Shown in pieces: positions 17,740 to 27,543 of a stretch of DNA of 64,000 nucleotides. Position 1 is the stretch's first letter. The number at the start of each line of letters is the position of its first letter. The stretch is taken from assembly GCA_000686145.1 (NCBI GenBank), contig JMMB01000007.1:806001-870000 (forward strand). The letters run 5' to 3'. Both the position numbers and the translations under genes were made by a program. The notes beneath the pieces are model-generated. The model worked only from the letters and a program-made list of their open reading frames with translations. It was not told the DNA's origin and did no database searches. The DNA comes from Peptostreptococcaceae bacterium VA2. Its GTDB lineage: Bacteria; Bacillota; Clostridia; Peptostreptococcales; Peptostreptococcaceae.

Positions 17740-18967
17740 TGTTGAGATAAAAAGTTTTATAAGAAATTATATAGGCTTATTTATAATTACTATAATGCTT
17801 TCATTAGGAATTAGTTTTATAAGTGCAAATATTATAAAAGATAAGATAGTAGAAAATAATCAAGCTATGGTAGGAGCTATAGTTTCTCAAAATCCTAATT
17901 TAGAAAGTGACATAATAGGTGTAATAACTCAGGGTAAATCAAAGGATAATATAAGTTTAGGAAAAGAAGTATTAAGCAAATATAACTATGATAAAAATAT
18001 AAGCCTTAGAAATGAACCAATTATAAGTGAGATTATAAAAGAATTATTTAGTGTAAATACATTATTTATAGCTATTATATTTATTTTGATTTTTATTTTA
18101 GTTATGTATTGTTTTAAAAATATTTATAGTGATATAAAAGATATGACTAATTATGTATATAATAGCTCAGAAGGCAGAGATTTTGAAATAAAAAATAAAA
18201 ATCAAGAAGGGCAAATTGGACTTCTTAAAACTGAGCTTTTAAAGATGACCAATATACTTAAAGAAAAAGTAGATTTATTAAATAAAGAAAAAATATTTTT
18301 AAATGATAATATTTCTGATATTTCACATCAGTTAAAAACTCCTATGACTTCACTTATAATACTTAATGACTTAATGTATGGGGAGATACCAAAGGAAACT
18401 AAAATAGAATTTTTAGATAAAATAAAATCTCAACTAAATAGGATGGAGTGGCTAATAAAAAGCATGTTAAAGCTTTCTAAAGTAGAAGCTAAGGTTATAG
18501 ATTTTAAGTGTGAAAAAGTAAATATTAAAGAATTAGTAATAAGAGCACTTCAACCAAGTTTAATTCCTATAGAGCTTAAGAATATAGAACTTAGTATAAG
18601 TGGTGAGGATAGCGCTACATACAATGGAGATATAGATTGGTCTAGTGAAGCTTTAGTTAATATAATTAAAAACTGTGTAGAGCATACTCCACAAAATGGA
18701 AGCTTAAAAATTAATTATGAAGAGAATCCACTGTACTGCGAAATAATTATAAAAGATAGTGGAGAAGGAATAGATAAAAAAGATTTACCTCATATATTTA
18801 AAAGATTTTATAAAGGCAAAAGTAGCTCAAAAGAGGATAGTGTAGGCATTGGGCTAGCTATGGCAAAGTCTATAATAGAAAGCCAAAATGGTGATATCTA
18901 TGTTGAAAGTGAAAAAAGTAAAGGGGCAGAATTCCATATTGTATTCCATAAAACTTATAGTGACTAA
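17726..18967 (+). CDS. Membrane sensor histidine kinase
   Basis: This kinase has 413 residues from the ATG at 17726, preceded by GGAAGTGA; upstream in-frame starts lack an SD. TM1 (about 13-33) and TM2 (about 112-130) flank an extracytoplasmic sensor of about 75 residues. A HAMP-like linker, the H-box DISHQLKTPMTSL with H201 and a GHKL ATPase (NIIKNCVEHTP, DSGEGI, VGIGLAMAKSI) follow. It overlaps the regulator gene by 14 bases. The sensor is larger than in BceS-type kinases, which nearly lack one, so it may sense the signal directly. Confidence 0.91.
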   Translation: MFLSNVEIKSFIRNYIGLFIITIMLSLGISFISANIIKDKIVENNQAMVGAIVSQNPNLESDIIGVITQGKSKDNISLGKEVLSKYNYDKNISLRNEPIISEIIKELFSVNTLFIAIIFILIFILVMYCFKNIYSDIKDMTNYVYNSSEGRDFEIKNKNQEGQIGLLKTELLKMTNILKEKVDLLNKEKIFLNDNISDISHQLKTPMTSLIILNDLMYGEIPKETKIEFLDKIKSQLNRMEWLIKSMLKLSKVEAKVIDFKCEKVNIKELVIRALQPSLIPIELKNIELSISGEDSATYNGDIDWSSEALVNIIKNCVEHTPQNGSLKINYEENPLYCEIIIKDSGEGIDKKDLPHIFKRFYKGKSSSKEDSVGIGLAMAKSIIESQNGDIYVESEKSKGAEFHIVFHKTYSD

Positions 18968-19075
18968 TTTGTAATATTTAATTCACTTTAATGTAATGAT
19001 GAGTCTGTAAACTATAAAATATAAACAAGAAAAATGAAGTTGAGATTCTTTAAAAAGGAATATATGGAGGGTAGT

Positions 19076-19753
19076 ATGGAAATTTTAAAAGTTGAAAATT
19101 TAACAAAAAGTTATGGTAAAGGAGAGGCAAAGGTAGATGCCTTAAAAAATATAAATTTATCAATAAATAAAGGTGAATTTGTTGCAATAGTAGGACCAAG
19201 CGGTAGCGGTAAAAGTACTTTACTACACTTATTAGGTGGAGTTGATAAACCAACTAGTGGAAAGGTATTTATAAATGATGTAGATATATATACTTTAAAA
19301 GAAAAGGATTTATCTATATTTAGAAGACGGAATGTAGGACTTATATATCAGTTTTATAATTTGATACCTGTACTTAGTGCAAAGGAAAATATATTATTAC
19401 CAGCTGAGCTTGATAATAGAAAAATAGAAAAAGAATATCTGGATGACTTATTAAAAACTTTAGGATTAAAAGAAAGAAAAAATCATCTTCCAAATGAGTT
19501 AAGCGGAGGGCAACAACAAAGAACATCTATAGGTAGAGCACTTATAAATAGACCAGCTATAGTTCTTGCAGATGAGCCAACAGGAAATTTAGATAGTAAA
19601 AATTCAAAAGAGGTATTAGAGCTGTTAAAGTTATCAGTAAAGAAATATAATCAAACTTTAATAATGATAACTCATGATACTAATATTGCGCTACAAGCAG
19701 ATAGAGTTATAACTATAGAAGATGGAATGATTAAAGTTAACGAGGTGATATAG
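19076..19753 (+). CDS. ABC transporter ATP-binding protein (MacB/LolD-like)
   Basis: This 225-residue ATPase has Walker A GPSGSGKST (40-48), signature LSGGQQQR, and Walker B with VLADEPTGNLDS. The ATG at 19076 follows GGAGGG; an earlier in-frame ATG at 19034 has no SD. It ends directly against the permease gene, which starts at the next base. Class assignment to the LolD/MacB/BceA group rests on the TGNLDS motif and on the FtsX-type partner. It likely powers the permease in removing peptides or lipids from the membrane. Confidence 0.93.
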   Translation: MEILKVENLTKSYGKGEAKVDALKNINLSINKGEFVAIVGPSGSGKSTLLHLLGGVDKPTSGKVFINDVDIYTLKEKDLSIFRRRNVGLIYQFYNLIPVLSAKENILLPAELDNRKIEKEYLDDLLKTLGLKERKNHLPNELSGGQQQRTSIGRALINRPAIVLADEPTGNLDSKNSKEVLELLKLSVKKYNQTLIMITHDTNIALQADRVITIEDGMIKVNEVI

Positions 19754-22333
19754 ATGAATTTATATACATCTTTAACTTTAAGATATTTAAAAGAAAATAA
19801 GAAAAGAACGATAGTTACTATAATAGGTATAATATTATCTACTGCACTAATTTGTGGAATTGGTAATATATTTGAAAGTTTTATGGATTACCAAATTAGA
19901 GAGACTATAGCTGATAATGGAAATTTCCATGCAACTTTTTATGATATAAAAAAAGAAAATTTAGATACTATAACAAAGAGTACAGGAATATCTAAAAGCT
20001 CTCTTAGTGATAATTTAGGTTATGCAAAGTTAACTAATGAAAAAAGGAACTTAGTTCAAGTTAAAGCTTATGATAAAAATGCTTTTGAAGCATATCAAGT
20101 CAAGTTAAAAGAAGGTAAGTTTCCTACTAATGAAAATGAAATTGTATTAAGTGAAAGAGCTATGCCTTTAATTAATAAAAAAATAGGGGATAGTATAAAT
20201 CTAAACGTTGGAAAAAGAGTAGATAAAAATGGAAAAGATATAGAAATTACAATATTGGATGATAATGAAAATATAGTAGATGGAAGAAGTGAAAATTTTA
20301 AGATAGTTGGTATTATTAATAAACCACAAAATGATATTGGAAATGATGTTGTAAGTGGAATAACTTATTTAGATATAAAAGAACAACCTAAAGATGATAC
20401 AGTAAATGTAGCTATATCTGCTAACAAGCCTAATGAAATTTATAAAATTGCACCAGCTATATCAAAGAATTTAGGTTTAAAAGTAGTAAGTACTGATAAT
20501 GGTGTAGCTTATGAAGACTTATCATTTAATGAGGAATTACTAAGACTAGAAGGTGCAAGTGCTTATGCTAATATAAATGAAACAATTAATATAATACTAT
20601 TTATAGTCATAACTTTAGTAGTTGCATGTACAATAGCTACAGTATACAATGCCTTTAGTATTTCTATAAGTGAACGTAAAAAACAATTTGGTATACTAAA
20701 CTCTATAGGAGCAACAAAATCTCAGGTTATGAAGTTAGTATTTATAGAAGCTATTATAGTAAGTGAAATAGGTATACCTTTAGGATTAGCAGCAGGAACT
20801 TTTGCAATAGATTTAGTATTTAAATTAATAAAAGTGCTATTTAATAATTCTATGATTGCAGATATGAATTTAAGAATAGTTTATAACCCTTATGTAATTA
20901 TAGGAAGTGCGGTAATAGTACTATTAACAATATTAGTATCAGCAATACTTCCGGCACTTAATGCAGCAAAAACTCCGCCTCTAGAAGCTATAAAAAATAG
21001 TGGTAGTCTTAAATTAGGAAAAGTAAAAGATTCTAAATTAGTTAAATTATTATTTAAAACTGAAGGAGTTTTAGCATATAAAAACTTGAGACGAAATAAA
21101 AAGAAATTTAGAATAACTTTATTTTCATTGATAATTAGTGTAGTGATATTTATATCATTTAGTGGATTTATAGAGTTGTTTGCAAAAGCTAGTGAGGTTA
21201 ATAATGGGATAGTGAATTATGATGTAAGGCTATGGAAAAGTGGTATTGTAGAAGACGATAAGATAATAAATGATTTAAATAAGGTAAATGGAATAAAAAA
21301 AATTAGTGTTAGCAATACCTATGGGATAGGTTTCGATGTTAAGGAAAGTAATATAAATAAAGAATATAAGGAGTTAATAGATAACAACTTTTCTAAAAAT
21401 AATAAGAATGGTGAAACTATATATAATTTTGATCCTATGCAAAATACTTTCCAATTTACAGGAGATAAAGATATAGAAGAGTTAGAATTAAAAACTGGTA
21501 GTTTTGATAAAGAAACTGCTTTAAAAGAAAATGGTATAATACTTAGAAATAAAAGTTATTATAAAGAGCTTGGTAAAAAAGCTGAGATTGCACTAACTAA
21601 TTATAAAGTAGGAGATACAATAGATGCTTATAATATTTCTAGGGATAAAGACGGTAATGAAGTAAGAAAACCAATTAGATTAAAAGTGTTAGCTACTACT
21701 GAGGATTTACTGCCAGGAAATAAATATGCTACTTACATGGGAATAGATTTTATAACTTATGACGAAGTAGGTTCAAAATTAGGATATGATATTAATTGTG
21801 GGGATATATATATAAACTCGGATAAAACAGAAAATACTAGAAAAGAATTAAAAGAAATAGGTAAAAAGTATGGATATGATGTATATGATGAAGTAGAACA
21901 AGCATTAAAGGTTGAACAATCTATTATGGCTACAAAAGTATTTGTATATGGTTTTGTAACAGTTATATCTTTGGTAAGTATAACTAATATAGTAAATACT
22001 ATAAGTACAAATATAAATTTGAGAAAAAGAGAGTTTGCTATAATTAAGTCAATAGGTGTAACACCTGGTGGATTTAATAAGATGATATATCTTGAAAGTT
22101 TGTTATACGGGGATTTAGCTTTAGTATATGGAGTTCCTGTAGGTCTTGGAATAGATGTACTTATGAATAAAACCACTGGATATGTTATACAATTAGGTAT
22201 GGTACTTCCTTGGGATGCAGTTTTAATATCTGTTGTAGGAATATTTGTGATTACATTTATTGCATCATATATACCTATGAAGAAGATAAACAAGGAAAAT
22301 ATAATAGAAAATATTAGACAAGAGAGTATATAG
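19754..22333 (+). CDS. FtsX-type ABC transporter permease
   Basis: This 859-residue membrane protein has eight predicted spans in two FtsX repeats: TM1 near 15-37, a large extracellular domain to about 275, TM2-4 to about 410, TM5 near 450, a second extracellular domain of about 260 residues, and TM6-8 at the end. Both repeats carry the FtsX-style short motif (ERKKQFGILNSIGATKSQV and KREFAIIKSIGVTPGGF). This duplicated layout differs from ten-TM BceB proteins. Its ATG abuts the ATPase stop. Together with the upstream kinase and regulator it forms a likely detoxification or envelope-stress unit; substrate unknown. Confidence 0.9.
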   Translation: MNLYTSLTLRYLKENKKRTIVTIIGIILSTALICGIGNIFESFMDYQIRETIADNGNFHATFYDIKKENLDTITKSTGISKSSLSDNLGYAKLTNEKRNLVQVKAYDKNAFEAYQVKLKEGKFPTNENEIVLSERAMPLINKKIGDSINLNVGKRVDKNGKDIEITILDDNENIVDGRSENFKIVGIINKPQNDIGNDVVSGITYLDIKEQPKDDTVNVAISANKPNEIYKIAPAISKNLGLKVVSTDNGVAYEDLSFNEELLRLEGASAYANINETINIILFIVITLVVACTIATVYNAFSISISERKKQFGILNSIGATKSQVMKLVFIEAIIVSEIGIPLGLAAGTFAIDLVFKLIKVLFNNSMIADMNLRIVYNPYVIIGSAVIVLLTILVSAILPALNAAKTPPLEAIKNSGSLKLGKVKDSKLVKLLFKTEGVLAYKNLRRNKKKFRITLFSLIISVVIFISFSGFIELFAKASEVNNGIVNYDVRLWKSGIVEDDKIINDLNKVNGIKKISVSNTYGIGFDVKESNINKEYKELIDNNFSKNNKNGETIYNFDPMQNTFQFTGDKDIEELELKTGSFDKETALKENGIILRNKSYYKELGKKAEIALTNYKVGDTIDAYNISRDKDGNEVRKPIRLKVLATTEDLLPGNKYATYMGIDFITYDEVGSKLGYDINCGDIYINSDKTENTRKELKEIGKKYGYDVYDEVEQALKVEQSIMATKVFVYGFVTVISLVSITNIVNTISTNINLRKREFAIIKSIGVTPGGFNKMIYLESLLYGDLALVYGVPVGLGIDVLMNKTTGYVIQLGMVLPWDAVLISVVGIFVITFIASYIPMKKINKENIIENIRQESI

Positions 22334-22409
22334 TTAATACTAAAAAGCAGTAATAACTTAGGTCTTGATAACCTGAATTATATAATTAAATAAAACAAAT
22401 GTATAAATA

Positions 22410-22453
22410 AAAAAAGCTTATAGCAATGAAATTTTCATTGCTATAAGCTTTTT
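22410..22453. terminator. Bidirectional terminator between permease gene and ychF
   Basis: A stem of about 20 bp (AAGCTTATAGCAATGAAA with TTTCATTGCTATAAGCTT) is flanked by an A-run and a T-run, so it can end both converging transcripts. Confidence 0.94.
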
Positions 22454-22457
22454 TATA

Positions 22458-23555
22458 TTATACGTTAAATCTGAATAATATAACGTCTCCATCTTTAACT
22501 ATATATTCTTTTCCTTCAAGTCTAACAAGACCTTTATCTTTAGCAGCACTCATAGTACCAACTCCAATTAAGTCGTTAAATGCTATAGTTTCTGCTCTTA
22601 TAAATCCTCTTTCTATATCAGAGTGAATCTTTCCACCAGCAGCTGGTGCTTTTGTACCAGACTTTATAGTCCAAGCTCTGACCTCTTGAGGACCTGCTGT
22701 TAAGTAAGACATAAGTCCAAGTAGTGAATAAGAAGATCTTATTAATTTATCTAATCCTGATTGCTCAAGACCTAGAGTTTCTAAGAATTCTTGTTTTTCT
22801 TCATCAGAATCAAGTTCAGCTATTTCTGCTTCTATTTGAGCACAAACAACAACAACTTCAGCATCTTCACTAGAAGCAAATTCTCTAACTATATTAACGT
22901 AAGCATTGCTTTGTGCTTCATCAGCTAAATCATCTTCACATACGTTAGTAGCGTATATTACGGGCTTAGAAGTAAGTAAGTTTAGTGAATCAACAAAAGT
23001 CTTTTGATCATCATTAAATTCCATAGTTCTAACACATTTTCCATCTTCTAAAGTAGCTAATATTTCTTTTAAGAATTCAAGCTCAGAAGCTAATGCTTTA
23101 TTAGCTCTAGCAGCTTTAGAACCTTTTTGTATTCTTCTGTCTAATATCTCTATATCAGAGAATATTAATTCTAAGTTTATAGTTTCCATATCTCTTAAAG
23201 GATCAACAGAACCGTCAACGTGAACAACATTAGAATCTTCAAAACATCTAACAACGTGAACAATAGCGTCAACTTCTCTTATGTGAGATAAGAATTTATT
23301 ACCTAAACCTTCACCTTTAGAAGCACCTCTAACTAGTCCAGCTATATCACAAAACTCTATAGCTGTAGGAACTACCTTTTTAGAATTATATAATTCTTTT
23401 AATTTTTCTAACCTTTCATCTGGAACAGAAACAACACCAATGTTTGGTTCTATTGTACAGAATGGGTAGTTTGCAGATTCTGCTCCTGCTTGAGTTATTG
23501 CATTAAATAGTGTACTTTTACCTACATTTGGTAAACCAACTATACCTAATTTCAT
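22458..23555 (-). CDS. ychF: Redox-regulated ATPase/GTPase YchF (Obg family)
   Basis: This ribosome-associated P-loop protein has 365 residues from the internal ATG. The earlier in-frame starts are rejected because GAGAGG lies 9 bases before this one. G1 is GLPNVGKST near residue 7, and the nucleotide-specificity motif reads NVCE instead of NKxD, as in YchF proteins that prefer ATP. A TGS domain occupies the C-terminus (ending KDGDVILFRFNV). It is a single-gene unit convergent with the ABC permease. Confidence 0.95.
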   Translation of the reverse strand: MKLGIVGLPNVGKSTLFNAITQAGAESANYPFCTIEPNIGVVSVPDERLEKLKELYNSKKVVPTAIEFCDIAGLVRGASKGEGLGNKFLSHIREVDAIVHVVRCFEDSNVVHVDGSVDPLRDMETINLELIFSDIEILDRRIQKGSKAARANKALASELEFLKEILATLEDGKCVRTMEFNDDQKTFVDSLNLLTSKPVIYATNVCEDDLADEAQSNAYVNIVREFASSEDAEVVVVCAQIEAEIAELDSDEEKQEFLETLGLEQSGLDKLIRSSYSLLGLMSYLTAGPQEVRAWTIKSGTKAPAAGGKIHSDIERGFIRAETIAFNDLIGVGTMSAAKDKGLVRLEGKEYIVKDGDVILFRFNV

Positions 23556-23747
23556 AGTCATCGTCCTCTCTTTTGTCATAGTTATATATTATAAATTTAA
23601 ACAACCTATCAAGGCGTCAAATTGAGCTAAAAAGCCAAATTTATAAATTTACAAGATTCTATTATAGACATACATACTGATTATACCTCATATATATAAT
23701 AGATGTAAACTACACATTTACATTAAAAAAATATTGGGGTTGATTTT

Positions 23748-24854
23748 ATGTTACTTTCAATACTTTTATTTATATCTATAGCTTTTAGTTTTATATTTAA
23801 GGGATACATAGAAAACATATTTATAGTATTAGCAACAGTAATAATTTATAAGCAAGTAATAATAGATAAAGATTATAAGTATATGTTTTATGCTTTTATT
23901 ATTTCATTTATTGGGGTTAATTTAATGATAGCATTTAGTTTTAAAGACGATATAAGTTTTAAAAATGTAAAAGTAGGGGAAGATAAAGAAGAAACATTAA
24001 TACTATTAGTTTCAGAAGGAGAAGCTAAACATTATGACCTAAAGGAAAGAGCTATTCAAATAAATTATGAAAATGGATATAAATCTATATTAAGTGGTAT
24101 AAAATCATTATATAACTACAAATCATACTATAATCAGTTAGAAGATAGTACATTTAAAGATGATGCAAACCAAGTTGCTACAAAACTAAGTAATCAACTA
24201 GGAGAAAAGTACAAAATAGTTAATTCGTATATGTACACTAAGCCGTACTTTGAAAATTCACTAGAAGATATTATTTCACAAGGCTATAAGAAAATAATAA
24301 TTTGTCCTCTTTTTATGACCGAAGGAAAAGACTATGAGGTATTTAAAGAAAGATATGAAAAATTAAATTTATTATCATTAGACTTAGAACAAATAGAAAT
24401 ACTAGAGCCGTTTTATGAATCTAACAATTTAGCAATGGTTTATAAAGATGAAATATTAAAAAATATTAGAACTTTAGGTGAAGATGCAGGTGTACTATTA
24501 ATAGGCTTATATGACAAAAACAATTTAGAACAAGACATATTATTTAGAGAAAAAATAAAAGAATACATAGAGTATGAAGAAAAAAATATAGATATTCAAA
24601 TAAAATTACCTCTTTTAGAAAATAATAAAAAAGATATAATAAAATCAGGAGAAGAATTGCTAGAATATGGAATACATACCTTGTATGTCGTTACTCCAAC
24701 ATGTACAATTGACACTATGTATACTAAACATTTAGTAAAAAGTATACTTGAGGATTTAGATATGGGAAATACTAAATTTTATTATATAGACCCTGACAAA
24801 AAAGAGAACGCTATAGCAGATGAGCTTTTTACAAGAATATCATTAAAGAAATAA
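23748..24854 (+). CDS. Membrane-anchored chelatase-fold-like protein, function unknown
   Basis: This 368-residue protein begins with three hydrophobic segments (about 2-16, 20-36, 46-64), followed by a soluble domain. The domain has a pattern reminiscent of ferrochelatase: IIICPLFMTEG (183-193) resembles the LPLYPQYS region and VVTPTCTIDTMYT (314-326) resembles the family's PxFxxDxxET region. The positions expected to hold the catalytic His and Glu read LLIGLYDKN (250-258) and DTMYT, so both seem lost. It sits ahead of the ymfF/ymfH pair, with 13 bases between genes. I read it as a possible inactive, membrane-tethered relative of HemH; the match is from pattern only. Confidence 0.5.
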   Translation: MLLSILLFISIAFSFIFKGYIENIFIVLATVIIYKQVIIDKDYKYMFYAFIISFIGVNLMIAFSFKDDISFKNVKVGEDKEETLILLVSEGEAKHYDLKERAIQINYENGYKSILSGIKSLYNYKSYYNQLEDSTFKDDANQVATKLSNQLGEKYKIVNSYMYTKPYFENSLEDIISQGYKKIIICPLFMTEGKDYEVFKERYEKLNLLSLDLEQIEILEPFYESNNLAMVYKDEILKNIRTLGEDAGVLLIGLYDKNNLEQDILFREKIKEYIEYEEKNIDIQIKLPLLENNKKDIIKSGEELLEYGIHTLYVVTPTCTIDTMYTKHLVKSILEDLDMGNTKFYYIDPDKKENAIADELFTRISLKK

Positions 24855-24867
24855 GTAGGAGGATAAA

Positions 24868-26133
24868 ATGGAAAAAGATATAAAAAAAATCAACTTAGGT
24901 AAAAACATTAACTTAACATTAATACGTGCTACGAAGTTTAAATCTAATCTTGTTAGTATTTATATACAAAGGTTATTAGATAAAGAAGAAGCTACAAAAA
25001 ATGCGTTATTACCAACTATAATAACTAGTGGATGTGAAAAATATCCTAGCTTAAGGGAAACATCGAATAAACTAGACGATTTATATGGTTCATCTATGAT
25101 GGGAGATGTTTCTAAAAGAGGAGAGCGTCAAGTAATATCATTTAAAATAATAAGTACTAATGAAAAGTATTTAGATGAAAAAATATTTACAGATGTTATA
25201 GAATTCTTTAATGAAGTATTAAATAAACCTTTAGTAGTAGATGGTGGATTTAACAAAGAATATTTAGATATAGAAAAAACTAATTTAAAAGATAGAATTC
25301 AAGCTAAAATAAACGACAAAGGTAGATATGCACTTGAAAGAACATTTGAAGAAATGTGTAAAGGCGAAAGATTTAGTATAAGTGAAATTGGTTACGAAGA
25401 AGACTTAGATAAAATAAGTCCTAGTGATTTATATGAACACTACAAACATATTATAAAAACTTCTCCTATAGATATAGTCGTAGAAGGTGATTTCGATGAA
25501 AATGAAGTTGTTGATATAATAAGTAAAAACTTTATTTTTGAAAGGGAAGAAATAATAGAAATTCCTAGAGAAGAATACAAAGCAGATATAAAAGAAGTAA
25601 AAGTAATTGAAGAAAAAATGGATATAACTCAAGGTAAATTAGTTATGGGATATAGAACTAATGTAGACTTTAGAGATGAAGATAAATATTATCCATTAGT
25701 AGTGGGATGCAACGTATTAGGCGGAGGACCTCATTCTAAGATGTTTGTAAACATAAGAGAAAAAGAAAGCTTATGTTACTATATTTACTCATCAGTTGAA
25801 AAATACAAAGGCATATTATTTGTATCATCAGGAATAGAAGTACAAAATTATGAAAAAACTGTAGAATTAGTTAAAAAGCAATTAGAAAGTATAAAAAGTG
25901 GAGAAATATCAATAGATGAAATAGAAAATAGTAAAAGTGCATTAATAAACTCAATGAAGTCACTTTCTGATAGTATAGGTGGAATGTCTGATTTTTACTT
26001 TGCACAAGGAATGAGCAAAACAAATGCTACGATAGAAGATATTATACAAAATATAGATAAAGTTAAAAGTGAAGATATAGTTAAAGCTTTAGAATCAATA
26101 GAACTTGATACTGTTTATTTCTTAAGAAACTAA
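24868..26133 (+). CDS. ymfF: M16-family peptidase-like protein, YmfF-type (catalytically inert)
   Basis: This 421-residue protein has the M16 insulinase-like fold but no HxxEH zinc motif in its N-terminal half; the corresponding region reads SGCEKYPSLRETSNKLDDLY. The C-terminal half keeps the R/Y region of the family (MFVNIREKESLCYYIYSS). In the family such proteins pair with an active partner, here the next gene, whose start is 14 bases downstream. The start codon has AGGAGG. The substrate is unknown; related pairs cleave small peptides or help process cellular peptides. Confidence 0.86.
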   Translation: MEKDIKKINLGKNINLTLIRATKFKSNLVSIYIQRLLDKEEATKNALLPTIITSGCEKYPSLRETSNKLDDLYGSSMMGDVSKRGERQVISFKIISTNEKYLDEKIFTDVIEFFNEVLNKPLVVDGGFNKEYLDIEKTNLKDRIQAKINDKGRYALERTFEEMCKGERFSISEIGYEEDLDKISPSDLYEHYKHIIKTSPIDIVVEGDFDENEVVDIISKNFIFEREEIIEIPREEYKADIKEVKVIEEKMDITQGKLVMGYRTNVDFRDEDKYYPLVVGCNVLGGGPHSKMFVNIREKESLCYYIYSSVEKYKGILFVSSGIEVQNYEKTVELVKKQLESIKSGEISIDEIENSKSALINSMKSLSDSIGGMSDFYFAQGMSKTNATIEDIIQNIDKVKSEDIVKALESIELDTVYFLRN

Positions 26134-26147
26134 GTGAGGTGGCATAT

Positions 26148-27437
26148 ATGAAAAAAATAACTAACGATATATTAAAAGAAGAAATTTATTATGAAAAATT
26201 AGAAAACGGGCTAGATGTTTATTTTATGCCTAAACATGGATTTACTAAAAAATATGCAGTTTTAGCAACTAACTATGGTTCCAATGAATTAGAATTTATT
26301 CCAATTGGAGAAAAAGAAAAAATCAGAGTTAATGAAGGAATTGCACATTTCTTAGAACATAAAATGTTTGAACAACCAGATGGAGGAAATGCATTTGATA
26401 AATTCTCTAAATGGGGAGCAAGCGCAAATGCGTTTACTAATTTTACAATGACAGCATATTTATTCTCAGCTACTGAAAACTTTTACGATAGCTTAGCGCA
26501 CTTAATAGACTATGTACAGACTCCTTACTTTACAGACGAAAATGTAGAAAAGGAAAAAGGGATAATTGAGCAAGAAATAAAAATGTATGATGATGATCCT
26601 AATTGGAATGTTTATTTTAACTGCTTAAAAGCATTATATGTAAATTATCCTGTAAAAGTTGATATAGCAGGAAGTGTAGAAAGTATTAATAAAATAACAA
26701 AAGAAGAGCTATATAAATGTTATAATACATTTTATAACCCGGGAAATATGACGTTATTTGTTGTAGGGGATTTAGATTGTGATAAAGTTATGGATATAGC
26801 TAAAAAAGCTAACCATTATGATGTAGATAAATTATCTAATGAAATACAAAAATTTTATCCAAAAGAACCAGATAACGTTAATGAAAAAGAAATTGTAGCT
26901 AAATTCCCTATATCAATGCCTACATTTAATATAGCTTTTAAAGATAATAAAGTAGGTATAAAAGGAAATAAACTTTTAAGAAAAGAAATAGTAACAGAAA
27001 TATTAATAGACATTATTTTTAAAAGAGGTAGTAGATTGTTTGAAGATTTATATATGAAAGGTCTTATAAATGATAGCTTTGGAGGAGGGTTCTCTTCTCA
27101 AGTAGATTATGGATTTACTATAATTGGAGGCGACTCTAAAGACCCTAGAGAAGTTAAAAAAATAATACTAGAACATATAGAAAAATATAAAATAGAAGGT
27201 CTTAACAACCAAGAATTTGAAAGAATTAGAAAGAAAAAAATAGGGAATCTATTAAAATATTTTGATTCAGTAGATTTTATAGCTAATAATTTTATAACTT
27301 ATAATTTTAAAGGAATAAATCTATTAGATTATTTAGAGGTGCTAAAAGATATTAAGTTTGAGGAAGTACAAGAGAGATTAAATTCTCATCTAAAAGAAGA
27401 ATACTGCGTTATGTCTATAGTAGAACCTATTAAATAA
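26148..27437 (+). CDS. ymfH: M16-family zinc peptidase, YmfH-type (active subunit)
   Basis: This 429-residue metallopeptidase has the inverted zinc motif H67-F-L-E70-H71, with the downstream glutamate expected in EKEKGIIEQEIKMYDDDP. The ATG at 26148 follows GAGGTGG; the upstream TTG-type in-frame start is ignored. It forms a presumed heterodimer with the preceding inert M16 protein. A terminator closes the operon 6 bases past the stop codon. The pair is common in Firmicutes, often near lgt or ftsK-like genes; function in this organism is not shown. Confidence 0.89.
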   Translation: MKKITNDILKEEIYYEKLENGLDVYFMPKHGFTKKYAVLATNYGSNELEFIPIGEKEKIRVNEGIAHFLEHKMFEQPDGGNAFDKFSKWGASANAFTNFTMTAYLFSATENFYDSLAHLIDYVQTPYFTDENVEKEKGIIEQEIKMYDDDPNWNVYFNCLKALYVNYPVKVDIAGSVESINKITKEELYKCYNTFYNPGNMTLFVVGDLDCDKVMDIAKKANHYDVDKLSNEIQKFYPKEPDNVNEKEIVAKFPISMPTFNIAFKDNKVGIKGNKLLRKEIVTEILIDIIFKRGSRLFEDLYMKGLINDSFGGGFSSQVDYGFTIIGGDSKDPREVKKIILEHIEKYKIEGLNNQEFERIRKKKIGNLLKYFDSVDFIANNFITYNFKGINLLDYLEVLKDIKFEEVQERLNSHLKEEYCVMSIVEPIK

Positions 27438-27443
27438 TGTATA

Positions 27444-27480
27444 AATAAGAGTAGAATTATTACAATTCTACTCTTATTTT
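27444..27480 (+). terminator. Intrinsic terminator after ymfH
   Basis: AATAAGAGTAGAATT and AATTCTACTCTTATT form a perfect 15-bp stem followed by TTGTT. The right arm overlaps the lgt promoter. Confidence 0.92.
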
Positions 27481-27488
27481 GTTATAAT
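27460..27488 (+). promoter_or_regulatory. Promoter for lgt-rsmH
   Basis: TTACAA at 27460-27465, a 17-base spacer, and TATAAT at 27483-27488, partly inside the ymfH terminator. Confidence 0.78.
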
Positions 27489-27543
27489 ACTAAGTAATTA
27501 AAACAAAATTACAATGAATTTTATAAAAACAAGAGGTGATAGT

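Noticed and set aside
21757-22293. 178-residue open frame on the minus strand
   Set aside because: It lies wholly inside the FtsX-type permease gene, has no SD or family resemblance, and is explained as an antisense shadow.
24868-26133. ymfF as a decayed peptidase pseudogene because HxxEH is missing
   Set aside because: An inert M16 subunit paired with an active one is normal for this family and the frame is intact.
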